NCBI GenBank assembly: GCA_029260235.1
Contig: JAJDDP010000162.1
Coordinates: 1-64,000, forward strand
Source: Phycisphaerae bacterium
GTDB lineage: Bacteria > Planctomycetota > Phycisphaerae > UBA1845
DNA length: 64,000 nucleotides
Reading direction: 5' to 3'
The notes under the pieces were generated by a model. That model was given only the letters and a program-made list of their open reading frames with translations. It was not told the origin of the DNA and did no database searches. Positions 27,005-38,235 of the stretch are shown in pieces (the stretch's first letter is position 1; each line of letters opens with the position of its first letter). The position numbers and the translations under genes are program-made.

Positions 27005-28009
27005 TCAGGCTGAGATCAGTTCGGCTATCTGAATGGCGTTTAGGGCTGCCCCTTTTCGGATCTGATCTCCGCAGACGAACAGGTCAATGCCTCGGCCATC
27101 TGGCTGGGAAACATCCTGGCGGATTCGCCCGACCAGGCAATCGTCGATGCCGCTGGCTTCGATGGGCATGGGGAAGTGCTGGGGGTCGCGTTGATCCACA
27201 ACCGTCACGCCGCGGGAATTCTGCAATAGCTCACGGGCTTCATCTGGGGTCATGGGGCGCTCGAAGGTGAGGTTGATCGATTCGCTATGGGCACGGAAGA
27301 CGGGTACTCGCACGCAGGTCGCAGTGATGCGGATCGAGTTGTCGCCGAAGATTTTGTGAGTCTCCTTGATCATTTTGATCTCTTCGGTGTTATAGCCCGA
27401 ATCGTCGATGGCAGAATTGTGGTTGAAGAGGTTAAAAGCAACCTGGAACGGTAGCACTTGAGGCTTGGCATCTTTGCCGTCCAGGACGTCCTGCGATTGG
27501 GTCTCCAGCTCATGCATGGCCGCTGCCCCGGCTCCGCTGGCAGCCTGGTAGGTGCTCACCACCATCCGGGTGACCGGGTTGACTCGATGCAACGGCCAAA
27601 CCGCCATGGCCATGATGATGGTCGAGCAGTTGGGATTCGCAATGATACCCCGATGCTTCTTGGCTGCCTGGGGATTGATCTCGGGAATGACCAACGGCAC
27701 GTTATCGTCCATACGGAAGGCCGACGAGTTGTCGATCACCGCGGCGCCAGCCTTAACGGCGGCGGGTGCGTATTTCTGGCTGATGTTCCCGCCAGCGCTG
27801 AACAGGGCTAAATCTACGCCAGCGAATGAACCGGCGGTCAATTCTGACACGGTGCAATCGGTGCTGCCCACCTTGATTTTCTGGCCTGCACTGCGGGCAG
27901 AGGCTAACAGGGTGATTTTCTTAGAGGCAAGATTTCGGTGGGAGATGAGATCGATGAATTCTCGGCCTACGGCCCCGGTGGCACCTACCACGGCAATGTG
28001 TTCAGGCAT
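27005..28009 (-). CDS. asd: Aspartate-semialdehyde dehydrogenase
   Basis: 334 residues, full length. It reduces aspartyl phosphate to aspartate semialdehyde with NADPH, the branch point to lysine/diaminopimelate, threonine and methionine. The NADP loop is VVGATGAVGREF (8-19). The active-site Cys128 is in IIANPNCSTI; the acid/base His is in RVPVFRAHSESI, and the family motif GYNTEEIKMIKETHKI is present. GGAG lies upstream of the ATG. The gene is divergent from the ATP synthase operon across 287 bases and stands alone. Confidence 0.97.
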   Translation of the reverse strand: MPEHIAVVGATGAVGREFIDLISHRNLASKKITLLASARSAGQKIKVGSTDCTVSELTAGSFAGVDLALFSAGGNISQKYAPAAVKAGAAVIDNSSAFRMDDNVPLVIPEINPQAAKKHRGIIANPNCSTIIMAMAVWPLHRVNPVTRMVVSTYQAASGAGAAAMHELETQSQDVLDGKDAKPQVLPFQVAFNLFNHNSAIDDSGYNTEEIKMIKETHKIFGDNSIRITATCVRVPVFRAHSESINLTFERPMTPDEARELLQNSRGVTVVDQRDPQHFPMPIEASGIDDCLVGRIRQDVSQPDGRGIDLFVCGDQIRKGAALNAIQIAELISA

Positions 28010-28146
28010 GGGGAATCGGCTCCGTCGGCTTCAACTTCCAATCCACCTTACACGCTAGGGAAACAGCCCGTCTATGTCAATTCTGGCGGTTTTCTTGATC
28101 GGTTATTGGACGCACTCAGCGCAGCAAAACATGTAGAAATCAGTGC

Positions 28147-28176
28147 TTGACGCAGGCTTGTAGGGATTGCTAGACT
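28147..28176 (+). promoter_or_regulatory. Predicted promoter of the ATP synthase operon
   Basis: TTGACG (28147-28152) and TAGACT (28171-28176) are 18 bases apart, about 120 bases ahead of the first operon gene. Prediction by eye. Confidence 0.45.
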
Positions 28177-28296
28177 GCCTGCCCCTCGGTTCGAGAGAGT
28201 GTTCCAATCCTCGGGCGTAGGGCAGCCGTTGAGGGTTCTTTCCGCTGCTTGGGAGGGGCTTTGGCGCGACGAGCGACACATGCCGCGGGGCGACCA

Positions 28297-28554
28297 ATGG
28301 AACCTAACGCTGGCAAGCCGAAACCGAGCCTGTCGCGTTTCGCAGGCATGGGCTTGGAATTGGCCGGTGCGGTCTTGGGCTTCTGCCTGTTGGGCATGTG
28401 GATTGACCATCGATACAAGACGAGTCCCAATGGCACGTTAGTCTGTGCCCTGCTAGGGCTGGTTGGCGGGATGTACAACTTCATTCGCCAGTCGATGCAG
28501 ATGACCAAGGAACAATGGCCTGACCCGCCCAAGCACGAGGATAAGAATCCGTGA
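28297..28554 (+). CDS. atpZ: AtpZ/AtpI family protein of the ATP synthase operon
   Basis: 85 residues from the ATG that opens MEPNAGKPKPSLSRFAGMG. Two membrane helices: GLELAGAVLGFCLLGMWIDH and TLVCALLGLVGGMYNFIRQS, with the family signature WIDHRY between them. Members sit at the head of atp operons and are thought to help c-ring assembly or Mg/Ca supply. The stop overlaps the GTG start of the next gene by four bases (GTGA), implying coupled translation. A longer frame from 28249 has no support. Confidence 0.85.
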   Translation: MEPNAGKPKPSLSRFAGMGLELAGAVLGFCLLGMWIDHRYKTSPNGTLVCALLGLVGGMYNFIRQSMQMTKEQWPDPPKHEDKNP

Positions 28555-28955
28555 GCGCGGGCCGACGTTGGCTGTTTCCTTTTGCATCTAGCTTAGTAGT
28601 CGTGGGATTGGCGGCCGCAGCAGGATATCTGGCTACGCAACGTTTGGCCGGACCCGAAGGCGTGCCAGCAATGGCGGCAGGCTGTGTAGTAGGACTGCTT
28701 GCACATTGGTGCGGTTTGGCGGTATTGATCGTCGCCGGCTTTGACGATCTGAATCGACGTGCGACCGCCACGTTGATGGCCATGGCAGTCCGGTTGGGCG
28801 CGGTGGTGATGCTCGGGGCAGCAGCGGCGCTGTCCGGGATGTTTGGCATTAGTCCGCTACTGATCTGGATCGTGATTAGCCATTTGGTGGCCTTATTTGT
28901 CGACACGTTGTGGCTATTGAACGTCGAACGTAATCAAACAGAGAAGACTTCATGA
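28551..28955 (+). CDS. ATP synthase subunit I-like membrane protein
   Basis: 134 residues starting at GTG. Four hydrophobic segments are visible (residues about 8-28, 40-62, 70-95 and 100-122). Position, size and layout fit AtpI, an assembly factor for the c-ring, though sequence similarity within AtpI is low and the call relies on context. It overlaps atpZ by four bases and atpB by four bases (ATGA), so the three are translationally coupled. Confidence 0.65.
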   Translation: MSAGRRWLFPFASSLVVVGLAAAAGYLATQRLAGPEGVPAMAAGCVVGLLAHWCGLAVLIVAGFDDLNRRATATLMAMAVRLGAVVMLGAAAALSGMFGISPLLIWIVISHLVALFVDTLWLLNVERNQTEKTS

Positions 28956-29809
28956 CCGCGTATACAGTCTTGGCCAGTTCCAACCCCATTCACCATGTGG
29001 TGGATCACGTTTTCTTTAAGAGCAATGGGCTGACGGTGGTTTCCAACCACATGCTCATGCAAATTACAGCTGCTTTGCTCTTGATGCTGATCCTCCCGAT
29101 GGTATTCAAGTTGCGTCAGACCGGCGACGAAGTGTCGGACCTGACCCCGCACGGATTGGGAAACTTCTTCGAATCTATTTGCAGTTACTTGCGTACCGAA
29201 GTGGCTAGACCCGCGCTGGGGAAATATACCGACGGGTTCATTCCTTATATTTGGACGGTGTTCTTCTTCGTGCTGTTCTGCAACTTGCTGGGCTTGTTGC
29301 CTTTGCCAGCCGTTACCAAGTGGCTGTTCGGCGTCGGCATCGGAGGTGCTGCGACCGGCAATATCTGGGTTACTGCGACGCTGGCCATCTGTACCCTGTT
29401 TATGATCGTCGTTAATGGGTTGAGAGAAAACGGGATCTACTACATCAAGCACTTCTTCATGGGGCCTGCCTTGATTGCTCCTCTGATTGCGGTCCTTGAG
29501 GTGATTGGCCTGTTCGCCAAGACCTTCGCCTTGGCTGTTCGACTGTTCGCCAACATGATTGCTGGCCACATTCTGCTAGCTGTGCTGCTTAGCTTCATCG
29601 GCATGGCTGGCGCCAACAGTGCGGGGCTGGGCTTTGCTATTGCTGTACCGGTGGTCTTGGGCAGCGTCGCGATCAATATGCTGGAGTTGTTTGTTGCCTT
29701 TTTGCAGGCATTCATCTTTACGTTCTTGACCGTCATCTTTATCAGCCAAGCCGTGGTCATTCATCACGACGAGCACGGGCACGAAGGTGATGCGGAAGTG
29801 GCCCACTGA
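28952..29809 (+). CDS. atpB: F0F1 ATP synthase subunit a
   Basis: 285 residues. The membrane stator that forms the proton half-channels against the c-ring. The key arginine is in FALAVRLFANMIAGHILL, the family's most conserved segment; the last helices VFLQAFIFTFLTVIFIS-like (FVAFLQAFIFTFLTVIFISQ) close the channel. Five to six membrane helices are visible. The C-terminal HHDEHGHEGDAEVAH is His/Asp/Glu rich, which could bind metal. It overlaps the previous gene by four bases. Confidence 0.96.
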   Translation: MTAYTVLASSNPIHHVVDHVFFKSNGLTVVSNHMLMQITAALLLMLILPMVFKLRQTGDEVSDLTPHGLGNFFESICSYLRTEVARPALGKYTDGFIPYIWTVFFFVLFCNLLGLLPLPAVTKWLFGVGIGGAATGNIWVTATLAICTLFMIVVNGLRENGIYYIKHFFMGPALIAPLIAVLEVIGLFAKTFALAVRLFANMIAGHILLAVLLSFIGMAGANSAGLGFAIAVPVVLGSVAINMLELFVAFLQAFIFTFLTVIFISQAVVIHHDEHGHEGDAEVAH

Positions 29810-29937
29810 TTTTGATGTGGGCAGCACGAAAAAAGTTTATCAATCGCCATGCCCGGAAGCTGTGGGGCAAACGGGTCGCGAGGCGTGACTGCGATGGCGA
29901 TTCTCGAGCGGTTCGACCCCACCGGGCTGCAAAGTGA

Positions 29938-30300
<363 letters not shown>

Positions 30301-30323
30301 GCTCAACAAGAATGTGGCGCCCG

Positions 30324-30350
30324 GCGGACGGGCCTGGTAGGTCCGTCCGC
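30324..30350 (+). promoter_or_regulatory. Hairpin between atpE and atpF
   Basis: An 11-bp stem (one G-U pair) with a 5-base loop: GCGGACGGGCC pairs with GGTCCGTCCGC. It starts 24 bases after the atpE stop and has no T tract. Such hairpins after atpE can protect the upstream message and raise c-subunit output, which is inference here. Confidence 0.5.
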
Positions 30351-30389
30351 ACCGGTGCCTGGATGATTTTGGCTCGCCTGGCTGAGAAA

Positions 30390-30989
30390 ATGACTATGAC
30401 GGCTCGACTATCCCATTGGGCGTTTCTTGCAGCAGCACTAGTGCCTGCCAGCCTTGTCTTGGCAGAGGGCGACGCCCACAGTGAATCGGTATCGCTGTTT
30501 GCCGGAGACTTCGGTAACGCGATCTGGACTTTGGCTATCTTTGCGCTCCTGCTGATCGTTCTGGGCAAGTTTGCCTGGGGCCCGATCTTGAAGGCGCTGC
30601 AGCAGCGGGAGTCGTTCATTCACGATTCGCTCTCGCAGGCCAAGAAGGACCGGTTGGATGCTGAGGCACGCCTCAAAGATCTGGATGCCCGTCTGGCTTC
30701 GGCCAGGGATGAGGCAACCGGCATCGTCAACGAAGGCCGCAAGGACGCCGAAGCATTGAAGCGGAAGATCGAGCATGATGCCCGACAAGAGGCCGACGCC
30801 ATGGTTGAGCGTGCCAAGCGGGAGATTGGCTTGGCACGGGACAGCGCCGTCAATGAGATTTACAGTTTGACGGCTGCGTTGGCGACTTCGGCTGCGGGCA
30901 AGATCATCGCCAAAGAGATAGACCCGCAACGGCACGAACAGCTGATCACCGATTCGATTGCAGAATTATCCAAAGGTGCCAGCAACTAA
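30390..30989 (+). CDS. atpF: F0F1 ATP synthase subunit b with signal-like N-terminus
   Basis: 199 residues from ATG 30390. The first 26 (MTMTARLSHWAFLAAALVPA, SLVLAEG) look like a signal peptide; a second hydrophobic helix (AIWTLAIFALLLIVLGKFAW, about 44-63) is the usual b-subunit anchor. A long charged helix follows (KKDRLDAEARLKDLDARLAS), the peripheral stalk. Upstream ATGs at 30312 and 30363 are possible but would bury the signal. Like subunit c, it carries an extra export-type N-terminus. Confidence 0.93.
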   Translation: MTMTARLSHWAFLAAALVPASLVLAEGDAHSESVSLFAGDFGNAIWTLAIFALLLIVLGKFAWGPILKALQQRESFIHDSLSQAKKDRLDAEARLKDLDARLASARDEATGIVNEGRKDAEALKRKIEHDARQEADAMVERAKREIGLARDSAVNEIYSLTAALATSAAGKIIAKEIDPQRHEQLITDSIAELSKGASN

Positions 30990-31064
30990 TCTTCTGGCTC
31001 ATTATGAGCGAGGTAGGGGGCTTACGCTGCTGGTTAAGCCTGCTGCCCGCCAAGTGGACGAAAC

Positions 31065-31676
31065 ATGCCCCAGACAGACGACATCTTGATCGCCGACTCA
31101 TACGCTGTTGCCTTGCTCGAACTCACCGAATCCAAGGGAGTATCAGCCGAGGTCTTGGAAGAGTTGGGCGAGTTAGTTTCGGGCATGGACCGGGAACCGG
31201 CCCTACGTGATCTCTTGACGAGTCCGACCGTGGACGATGAGGGTCGATCCAAAGTGATGGAATCGGCCTTCCGCGGGCGAATGAGCGACTTGTTGCTGAA
31301 CACGCTGTTGGTCATGAATGACAAGGGTCGCTTGGCAATCGTCGAGACGTTGTTAGAGCGTTTTAGGTTGGCCATTGGACGTGCCCGGGGGCAGGTTGAT
31401 GTGCGGGTGACGTCTGCGGTGGCACTCTCAGCCGGCGGACGAAGTGAGCTTAGCGCAGCATTGGAAAAAATCACCGGGAAAACCCCGATCTTGGTCGAGC
31501 GGATTGACGCTTCGCTCTTGGGCGGACTGGTCATCCAGATTGGTGACAAAAAGCTGGATGGCAGTGTGGCCACCCGGCTTGCAAATTTGCGGGCAGCGTT
31601 GGCTGATCGGGCCTCACGGGAGGTTCATTCCGGCAAAGAGTATGTCGAAGGTATGGAAGCGTGGTCTGGCAATTAA
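31065..31676 (+). CDS. atpH: F0F1 ATP synthase subunit delta
   Basis: 203 residues. It links the b stalk to the top of F1. The N-terminal helical bundle opens DDILIADSYAVALLELTESK, and the C-terminal part has the family end LVIQIGDKKLDGSVATRLAN. Length is slightly above the usual 180 because of extra residues at both ends. It lies 75 bases after atpF. Confidence 0.93.
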   Translation: MPQTDDILIADSYAVALLELTESKGVSAEVLEELGELVSGMDREPALRDLLTSPTVDDEGRSKVMESAFRGRMSDLLLNTLLVMNDKGRLAIVETLLERFRLAIGRARGQVDVRVTSAVALSAGGRSELSAALEKITGKTPILVERIDASLLGGLVIQIGDKKLDGSVATRLANLRAALADRASREVHSGKEYVEGMEAWSGN

Positions 31677-31706
31677 CGGCCGTTTTGTAGTCTCAAAGGT
31701 ACGAAC

Positions 31707-33362
31707 ATGAAATTCAAGGTCGATGAAATCTCGTCGGTTATCCGTCAGGAAATTCAGAACTACCAGAGCGAGATGGATATCTCCGAGGTGGGCAAGGTTC
31801 TTGAGGTTGGCGACGGTATTGCCCGGATCTACGGGCTGGGCAATGCGATGGCCGGTGAGCAGGTCGAGTTCTCCAACGGCGCGTTTGGCCAAGTGTTGAA
31901 CTTGGAAGAAAACTCGGCCGGCGCCGTGATTCTGGGCGACTACTTGGGCATCAAGGAAGGCGATGAGGTCAAGCGTACGGGCCAATTGCTTTCGGTGCCG
32001 GTGGGCGAGCAGATGATTGGCCGGGTCGTTGATCCGCTGGGTAGGCCGTTGGACGGCCGTGGCGTGATCGAGTCGTCGAAGCGACGGGCATTGGACACCA
32101 TTGCTCCTGGTATCGCCGAGCGTCAGCCGGTTACCCAACCCCTGCAGACGGGCATCAAAGCCATTGACAGCATGATCCCTGTGGGTCGAGGTCAACGAGA
32201 GTTGATCATCGGCGACCGCAAGACGGGCAAGACTGCCGTAGCGATCGATGCCATCATCAATCAAAAGGGCGGCGACGTGATTTGCGTCTACGTCGCTATA
32301 GGCCAAAAGGACTCCACGGTCGCCAGCGTGGTCGAAACGCTCCGAGACAATGGTGCGATGGACTACACCATTGTCGTGGTTTCTTCCTCGTCTACGGCTG
32401 CTCCGCTGCAGTACATTGCTCCGTACGCGGGGTGTGCCATGGCAGAGTATTTCATGTATGAGAATGGCAGGCACACGCTTTGTGTTTATGACGACCTCTC
32501 CAAGCAAGCCCAGGCGTATCGCCAATTGTCGCTACTACTCAGGCGTCCTCCTGGCCGCGAGGCGTACCCGGGTGACGTGTTCTACCTGCACAGTCGCCTG
32601 CTCGAGCGATCTTGTAAGCTTGCCGAGCGCCGGGCTGTGGTGAAGAAGGGCGACCCCTTTACCGAGGGCGGAGTTAGTGGCAAGAAGTACACCGGCGTCC
32701 CGGGGAAGTGGGACTCTGCGAAAGATCTTGCAGCCATGCCCGACAAGGACAGCCACGAAGTAGTGGTCGATCCCAAATCGGGCGGCTCTTTGACCGCTTT
32801 GCCAATCATCGAAACGTTGGAGGGTGAAGTTTCTGCCTACATCCCGACCAACGTGATCAGCATTACCGACGGACAGATCTATCTGGAACCGGATCTGTTC
32901 TTTGCGGGGGTTCGACCGGCTATTAACGTCGGCATCAGCGTCTCGCGTGTCGGCGGTAACGCCCAAGTCAAAGCGATGAAGAAGATCGCCGGCTCGTTGC
33001 GGCTGGACTTGGCTGCATTCCGCGAATTGGAAGCCTTTGCTCAGCTGGGCACCGATCTGGATGTCGCGACCCAGCGTCAGTTAGACCGGGGCAAGCGGCT
33101 TGTCGAGTTGCTCAAGCAGCCGCAGTACCGTCCGTACAGTGTGGTCGATCAGGTGATCAGCATCTTGGCCGGTACGCGTGGGTACATGGACGACCTCGAT
33201 TTGGACCGCGTAATTGAGTTCGAAGAGGCCATGCTCAAGCGGTTCAACGACGAGCATCCCGAAATCCCCGAAGAGATTCGCAAGACCGGGGCGATGAGTG
33301 ACGAGTTGGCTGAGAAGGTCAAGAAGGTAATCCTAGAGGCCAAAGAGGCATTCTTGGCCTAG
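31707..33362 (+). CDS. atpA: F0F1 ATP synthase subunit alpha with a 46-residue insertion
   Basis: 551 residues against about 505 usually. Walker A is GDRKTGKT (about 169-176); the conserved [20 protein letters not shown] and [20 protein letters not shown] are intact, and the C-terminal helical domain is normal. The extra length lies between AVVKKGDPF (about 311) and [14 protein letters not shown] (about 357): a Lys/Asp-rich segment containing [16 protein letters not shown], at the place where shorter homologues go straight to GGGSLTALP. In structures this loop faces outward on F1. An intrinsic terminator follows the stop. Confidence 0.96.
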   Translation: MKFKVDEISSVIRQEIQNYQSEMDISEVGKVLEVGDGIARIYGLGNAMAGEQVEFSNGAFGQVLNLEENSAGAVILGDYLGIKEGDEVKRTGQLLSVPVGEQMIGRVVDPLGRPLDGRGVIESSKRRALDTIAPGIAERQPVTQPLQTGIKAIDSMIPVGRGQRELIIGDRKTGKTAVAIDAIINQKGGDVICVYVAIGQKDSTVASVVETLRDNGAMDYTIVVVSSSSTAAPLQYIAPYAGCAMAEYFMYENGRHTLCVYDDLSKQAQAYRQLSLLLRRPPGREAYPGDVFYLHSRLLERSCKLAERRAVVKKGDPFTEGGVSGKKYTGVPGKWDSAKDLAAMPDKDSHEVVVDPKSGGSLTALPIIETLEGEVSAYIPTNVISITDGQIYLEPDLFFAGVRPAINVGISVSRVGGNAQVKAMKKIAGSLRLDLAAFRELEAFAQLGTDLDVATQRQLDRGKRLVELLKQPQYRPYSVVDQVISILAGTRGYMDDLDLDRVIEFEEAMLKRFNDEHPEIPEEIRKTGAMSDELAEKVKKVILEAKEAFLA

Positions 33363-33383
33363 CCCTTCAATTGGGAATTGTGC

Positions 33384-33406
33384 CGCTGGCTCTTAGCCGG
33401 CGTTTT
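33384..33406 (+). terminator. Intrinsic terminator inside the ATP synthase operon
   Basis: CGCTGGCT-CTT-AGCCGGCG, an 8-bp stem with one G-U pair and a 3-base loop, followed by TTTT. It is 22 bases after the atpA stop and before the glycosyltransferase gene. It may attenuate transcription into the second half of the operon. Confidence 0.55.
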
Positions 33407-33460
33407 CACCGACAAGGTGCCGGTGTTTGTTTGAGGATTTGATGTTCGGAACCTGCCAAC

Positions 33461-35119
33461 ATGGCCACAGCCGCCCCATCTTTGCCGGGAGGGCGCGAGG
33501 AACCACTAGCCGTTCCAGCGCTGATCGACTGGTGGCGGTGGGTACGCCTGCATTGGATCTGGCTGGCCCTGTTGGGTTTGGCTGCGGCGCTTCGATTGGC
33601 AGGTATCGCCACCACAAGCTTGTGGCACGACGAGATAGTCAGCATCCAAGTCGCCCGGATGGGAGTCCACGATCAGATTTTCCGCATGGTCGTAGCCGAC
33701 AATCAGCCGCCGTTGTACATGCTGCTTCTGAAACTGTGGGCAGTCGTATCTTGGCATCCAATTTGGTTGCGTCTGTTATCGGTGGGGCTATCACTGCTGG
33801 GTGTGGTCTACGCGATCCGATGGGGTCGTCTTCGGGATGCACGGTGCGGATGGGCAGCGGGTCTGCTGGTGGCTACTTCGCCATTGATGGTTCACTACGC
33901 CCAGGAAATCCGCACCTACGCGCTGCTCTACACTTGCACGCTGGCGGGGTTGTACTACGGCGAGCGATTTGCCCAGGCCAACGAACGGCGTTGGCGGGTC
34001 GGGTTGCTAATCTCGATCGCGCTGATCGGTTATGCGCATTATACCGGCCTGATGATCGTGGCGATGCTGTTGGGTTATGCTTTGCTCCGCGGGGCGGGCA
34101 AGTGGCGGTTGGCGGTCGTCGCTGCTGCCTGGCTGGCGATGACAGCCCCGATCTTCGTACTGGGGTTGCAGCATTCCGCCCAAAAGCTCGACGTCGGCTA
34201 CTGGATTCAGCCGCTGGACTTGGAACGAGCAGCCGAGTTGCTACGGACTTGGACCGGTCACCACGCGCTGAGAATTTGGGAAACAGCTGGCGCGACCGTC
34301 ACTCGGTCTTGGGCTGCCTGGGGACTAGGGACGGCGCTGAGCCTCGCCTTGGTCGTAGCCGGGATTCTGGCCTTGGTCACGGCGGACAAGCTTCGGCAAA
34401 AGATTATCCTCGCTTTGTTGGCTGTCAGCCTGCTGCACATTGTGTTGATATTCGCCTTCTGCCTGGCCGTGGTGCCGATAGCATTACAACGCACGACCTT
34501 CCCCGCTTTCATCCCACTGATTCTGGTACTAGCGCTTTCGGCTTGCGGCGGGAACGCCAAGCAGCAGTTACTCCGGGGTACATTGGGTTGGTGGGCATGC
34601 ATCGTTATTTCAACCTGCTGGGCGACGACTTGGATCACGCGGGTTCGCAGTTCAGTGGAGCGTCGTCCCGCAGTCGAGTGCATCTTTCAACCCATCGCGG
34701 AACAGATGATGTCGGGCGACGCAGTCGTGGTTTTTCCCGCGACCATGCAGGTCAGTGCGGGCTACATGCTGGGCAAGAGTACACGGGCAGATCAAATTCA
34801 CTGCGCGGAAGTATCCAGGCTAGGCGATTCAGCCACGGGATTGAGGTTGTTGCCCATCCCGCGAACGGCCGACGAGGCCTGGTTCGGCGACTTCGTCCTG
34901 GCTGTGCAGCGGTTAAGGCAGCATCACCCCGATCAGCACGGAATTTGGGTCGTCGATATGGGCATCCGGTCTGCGGGCGATCCGAATCGGCAGAAAGTGC
35001 TAGATTGGCTGGGGTCAGAATACATCAGGGATCAGCAGGTCGAGTGCGGAGTGCACTGGACCTTCCATGCCCGTCGTTACACGCTACGGGGGCGCGAAGA
35101 GCAGGGGCCTTTCAGGTAG
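33461..35119 (+). CDS. Membrane glycosyltransferase, GT-C fold, inside the ATP synthase operon
   Basis: 552 residues. After a basic N-terminus come about ten to twelve membrane helices up to residue ~390, then a soluble domain of ~160 residues. The first periplasmic loop has SLWHDEI and VVADNQPPLYMLLLKLW, the acidic catalytic loop and proline pattern of GT-C enzymes (ArnT/PMT/GT39-GT83-like) that use polyprenyl-phosphate sugars. It should glycosylate an exported acceptor. It starts about 100 bases after atpA and ends 18 bases before atpG, where such a gene is not expected. A 572-codon frame overlapping it in another register is a shadow. Confidence 0.8.
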   Translation: MATAAPSLPGGREEPLAVPALIDWWRWVRLHWIWLALLGLAAALRLAGIATTSLWHDEIVSIQVARMGVHDQIFRMVVADNQPPLYMLLLKLWAVVSWHPIWLRLLSVGLSLLGVVYAIRWGRLRDARCGWAAGLLVATSPLMVHYAQEIRTYALLYTCTLAGLYYGERFAQANERRWRVGLLISIALIGYAHYTGLMIVAMLLGYALLRGAGKWRLAVVAAAWLAMTAPIFVLGLQHSAQKLDVGYWIQPLDLERAAELLRTWTGHHALRIWETAGATVTRSWAAWGLGTALSLALVVAGILALVTADKLRQKIILALLAVSLLHIVLIFAFCLAVVPIALQRTTFPAFIPLILVLALSACGGNAKQQLLRGTLGWWACIVISTCWATTWITRVRSSVERRPAVECIFQPIAEQMMSGDAVVVFPATMQVSAGYMLGKSTRADQIHCAEVSRLGDSATGLRLLPIPRTADEAWFGDFVLAVQRLRQHHPDQHGIWVVDMGIRSAGDPNRQKVLDWLGSEYIRDQQVECGVHWTFHARRYTLRGREEQGPFR

Positions 35120-35137
35120 GGATTCACGGACTAAATC

Positions 35138-36019
35138 ATGGCTAATCCACGCGAATTAACAAAGCGGCGCAAGGCATCCCGGAATATCCGCAAGATCACG
35201 CGGACCATGCAGTTGATTGCCACGTCCCGATTTCAAAAGGCGCTCACGCAAGCGACGGCGAGCAAGCCGTACGCCGAGCGGATCACTGAATTGGTTTCGG
35301 AACTCAGTTCAGCCGGATCCGCGTCGGATCATCCGTTGCTGCGCAAGAATGCTGATGCCAAAAAGTCGGTCCTCTTGGTGATTACCTCGAATCGAGGGCT
35401 GTGTGGCGGTTACAATAGTGGTTTGCTTCGGCTCACGCAGGAGAAGTTGCAATCATTGGCCGGGCCGGTCGAGTTGCACATGGTGGGCAAGAAGGGCGTT
35501 GGGTACTTCAAGTTTCTGGGGCGGGAAATGGCCCGACAGGTGACTGACTTCCCAGACACGCCGCAGTTTAGTGATGTGGATCCTTTCGCCAGTGAGTTCA
35601 TGGAGCGATACTCCACCGGTGAGTACTCGGCTGTCCATGTGGTCTTCATGCAGTTCATCAGTGCGGCCAAGCAGGTGCCGACTTGCATTCAACTGCTGCC
35701 ACTGAGCAAGGACGATGAGGACGGCAGCGAGTCAGAGGCTAGCAGCTCATCCACGAGTGAGACACAGTACGACTTCAGCCCCAACCCTGAGCAGTTGCTA
35801 GCTGAGCTATTGCCGGTGACGGTTAAGATTCGGATGTTCCAGTGTTTTACCGAAGCAAACGTTAGCGAGCAGGTTTCTAGAATGGTGGCTATGAAAGCCG
35901 CCACCGACGCCGCTGATGACATGATCAAGATGTTGAGCAGGCAGTACAACCGAGCACGGCAATCGCAGATTACCAACGAATTGCTGGACATCATCGGAGG
36001 TGCTGAGGCGATCGCCTAG
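35138..36019 (+). CDS. atpG: F0F1 ATP synthase subunit gamma
   Basis: 293 residues. The rotor shaft of F1. The N-terminal helix LTKRRKASRNIRKITRTMQL and the C-terminal helix SRMVAMKAATDAADDMIKML pack into the coiled coil; SNRGLCGGYNSGLLRLTQ is the conserved Rossmann-like middle. An acidic Ser-rich insert (DDEDGSESEASSSSTSETQY) at about 190-210 is not in typical gamma subunits. The start is 18 bases after the inserted glycosyltransferase gene. Confidence 0.95.
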   Translation: MANPRELTKRRKASRNIRKITRTMQLIATSRFQKALTQATASKPYAERITELVSELSSAGSASDHPLLRKNADAKKSVLLVITSNRGLCGGYNSGLLRLTQEKLQSLAGPVELHMVGKKGVGYFKFLGREMARQVTDFPDTPQFSDVDPFASEFMERYSTGEYSAVHVVFMQFISAAKQVPTCIQLLPLSKDDEDGSESEASSSSTSETQYDFSPNPEQLLAELLPVTVKIRMFQCFTEANVSEQVSRMVAMKAATDAADDMIKMLSRQYNRARQSQITNELLDIIGGAEAIA

Positions 36020-36054
36020 CCGCAGGAGTGCGGGGTGGGCATTGTCCTTGATGA

Positions 36055-37605
<1,551 letters not shown>

Positions 37606-37707
37606 TCAGTGCAATTGATGTCCTTGTGCGGTATCGCCTTGGGGCTGATACCGTCGAGGGCATGAGGGATTATCATCAGCCTGCCCCCGGCAGGAGGCGA
37701 AACAACG

Positions 37708-38112
37708 ATGGCTAATACTGATCAACTGCGATGCCAACTAATCACCCCTGACCGCCAAGTCTTCGACCTGGAGGCTGACTCGGTGATCTTCCCTGCCCAT
37801 GATGGCGAGGTCGGCATCTTGAAGAATCGCTCGCCCTTGTTGCATAAGTTGGGCATAGGCATTTGCCGAGTCGGAACTGGGCAGTCTCTGAAGCGGTATT
37901 ATGTCGATGGTGGTTTTGCCCACATGCTGGACAACACATTGACCCTGCTCACCGAAAATGCCCAGGGCCAAGACGAAATCGACACGGCCCAGGTAGAAGA
38001 AGAGCTGACCAAGGCTGAGTCGTTGCCGGGCGGGAGTCTCAGCGAGATCGAAGGCCGCAGCAAAGCCATTCTGCGGGCCAAGACCAAGCTGCAGCTTGCC
38101 CGCCGAAATTGA
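37708..38112 (+). CDS. atpC: F0F1 ATP synthase subunit epsilon
   Basis: 134 residues. N-terminal beta-sandwich with VFDLEADSVIFPAHDGEVGI and the motif NRSPLLHKLGIG; C-terminal helices contain SEIEGRSKAILRAKTKLQLA, with enough length to inhibit F1 in its extended form. It is the last gene of the operon; a long inverted repeat follows at 38204-38235. Confidence 0.95.
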   Translation: MANTDQLRCQLITPDRQVFDLEADSVIFPAHDGEVGILKNRSPLLHKLGIGICRVGTGQSLKRYYVDGGFAHMLDNTLTLLTENAQGQDEIDTAQVEEELTKAESLPGGSLSEIEGRSKAILRAKTKLQLARRN

Positions 38113-38203
38113 ACATCAAACTTCTAGGGCCGCTTTAGAAAGCCTAGCCTGATCGGGTTCTAGCCTCGATGTAGCAAAAAATACCTAGAATCAACATCGA
38201 ATA

Positions 38204-38235
38204 AGGCCGACACAGTCGAGCGACTGTGCCGGCCT
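38204..38235 (+). terminator. Inverted repeat after the ATP synthase operon
   Basis: A long stem, with left arm at 38204-38218 and right arm at 38221-38235, pairs at 14 of 15 positions (one A-C mismatch) with almost no loop. It has no clear T tract, so it could be a weak or bidirectional terminator or a 3'-end stabiliser, 91 bases after the atpC stop. Confidence 0.45.

Noticed and set aside
33427-35145. 572-codon open frame overlapping the GT-C glycosyltransferase
   Set aside because: It lacks membrane pattern and overlaps atpG; the other register has clear helices, the catalytic loop and a proper end before atpG.
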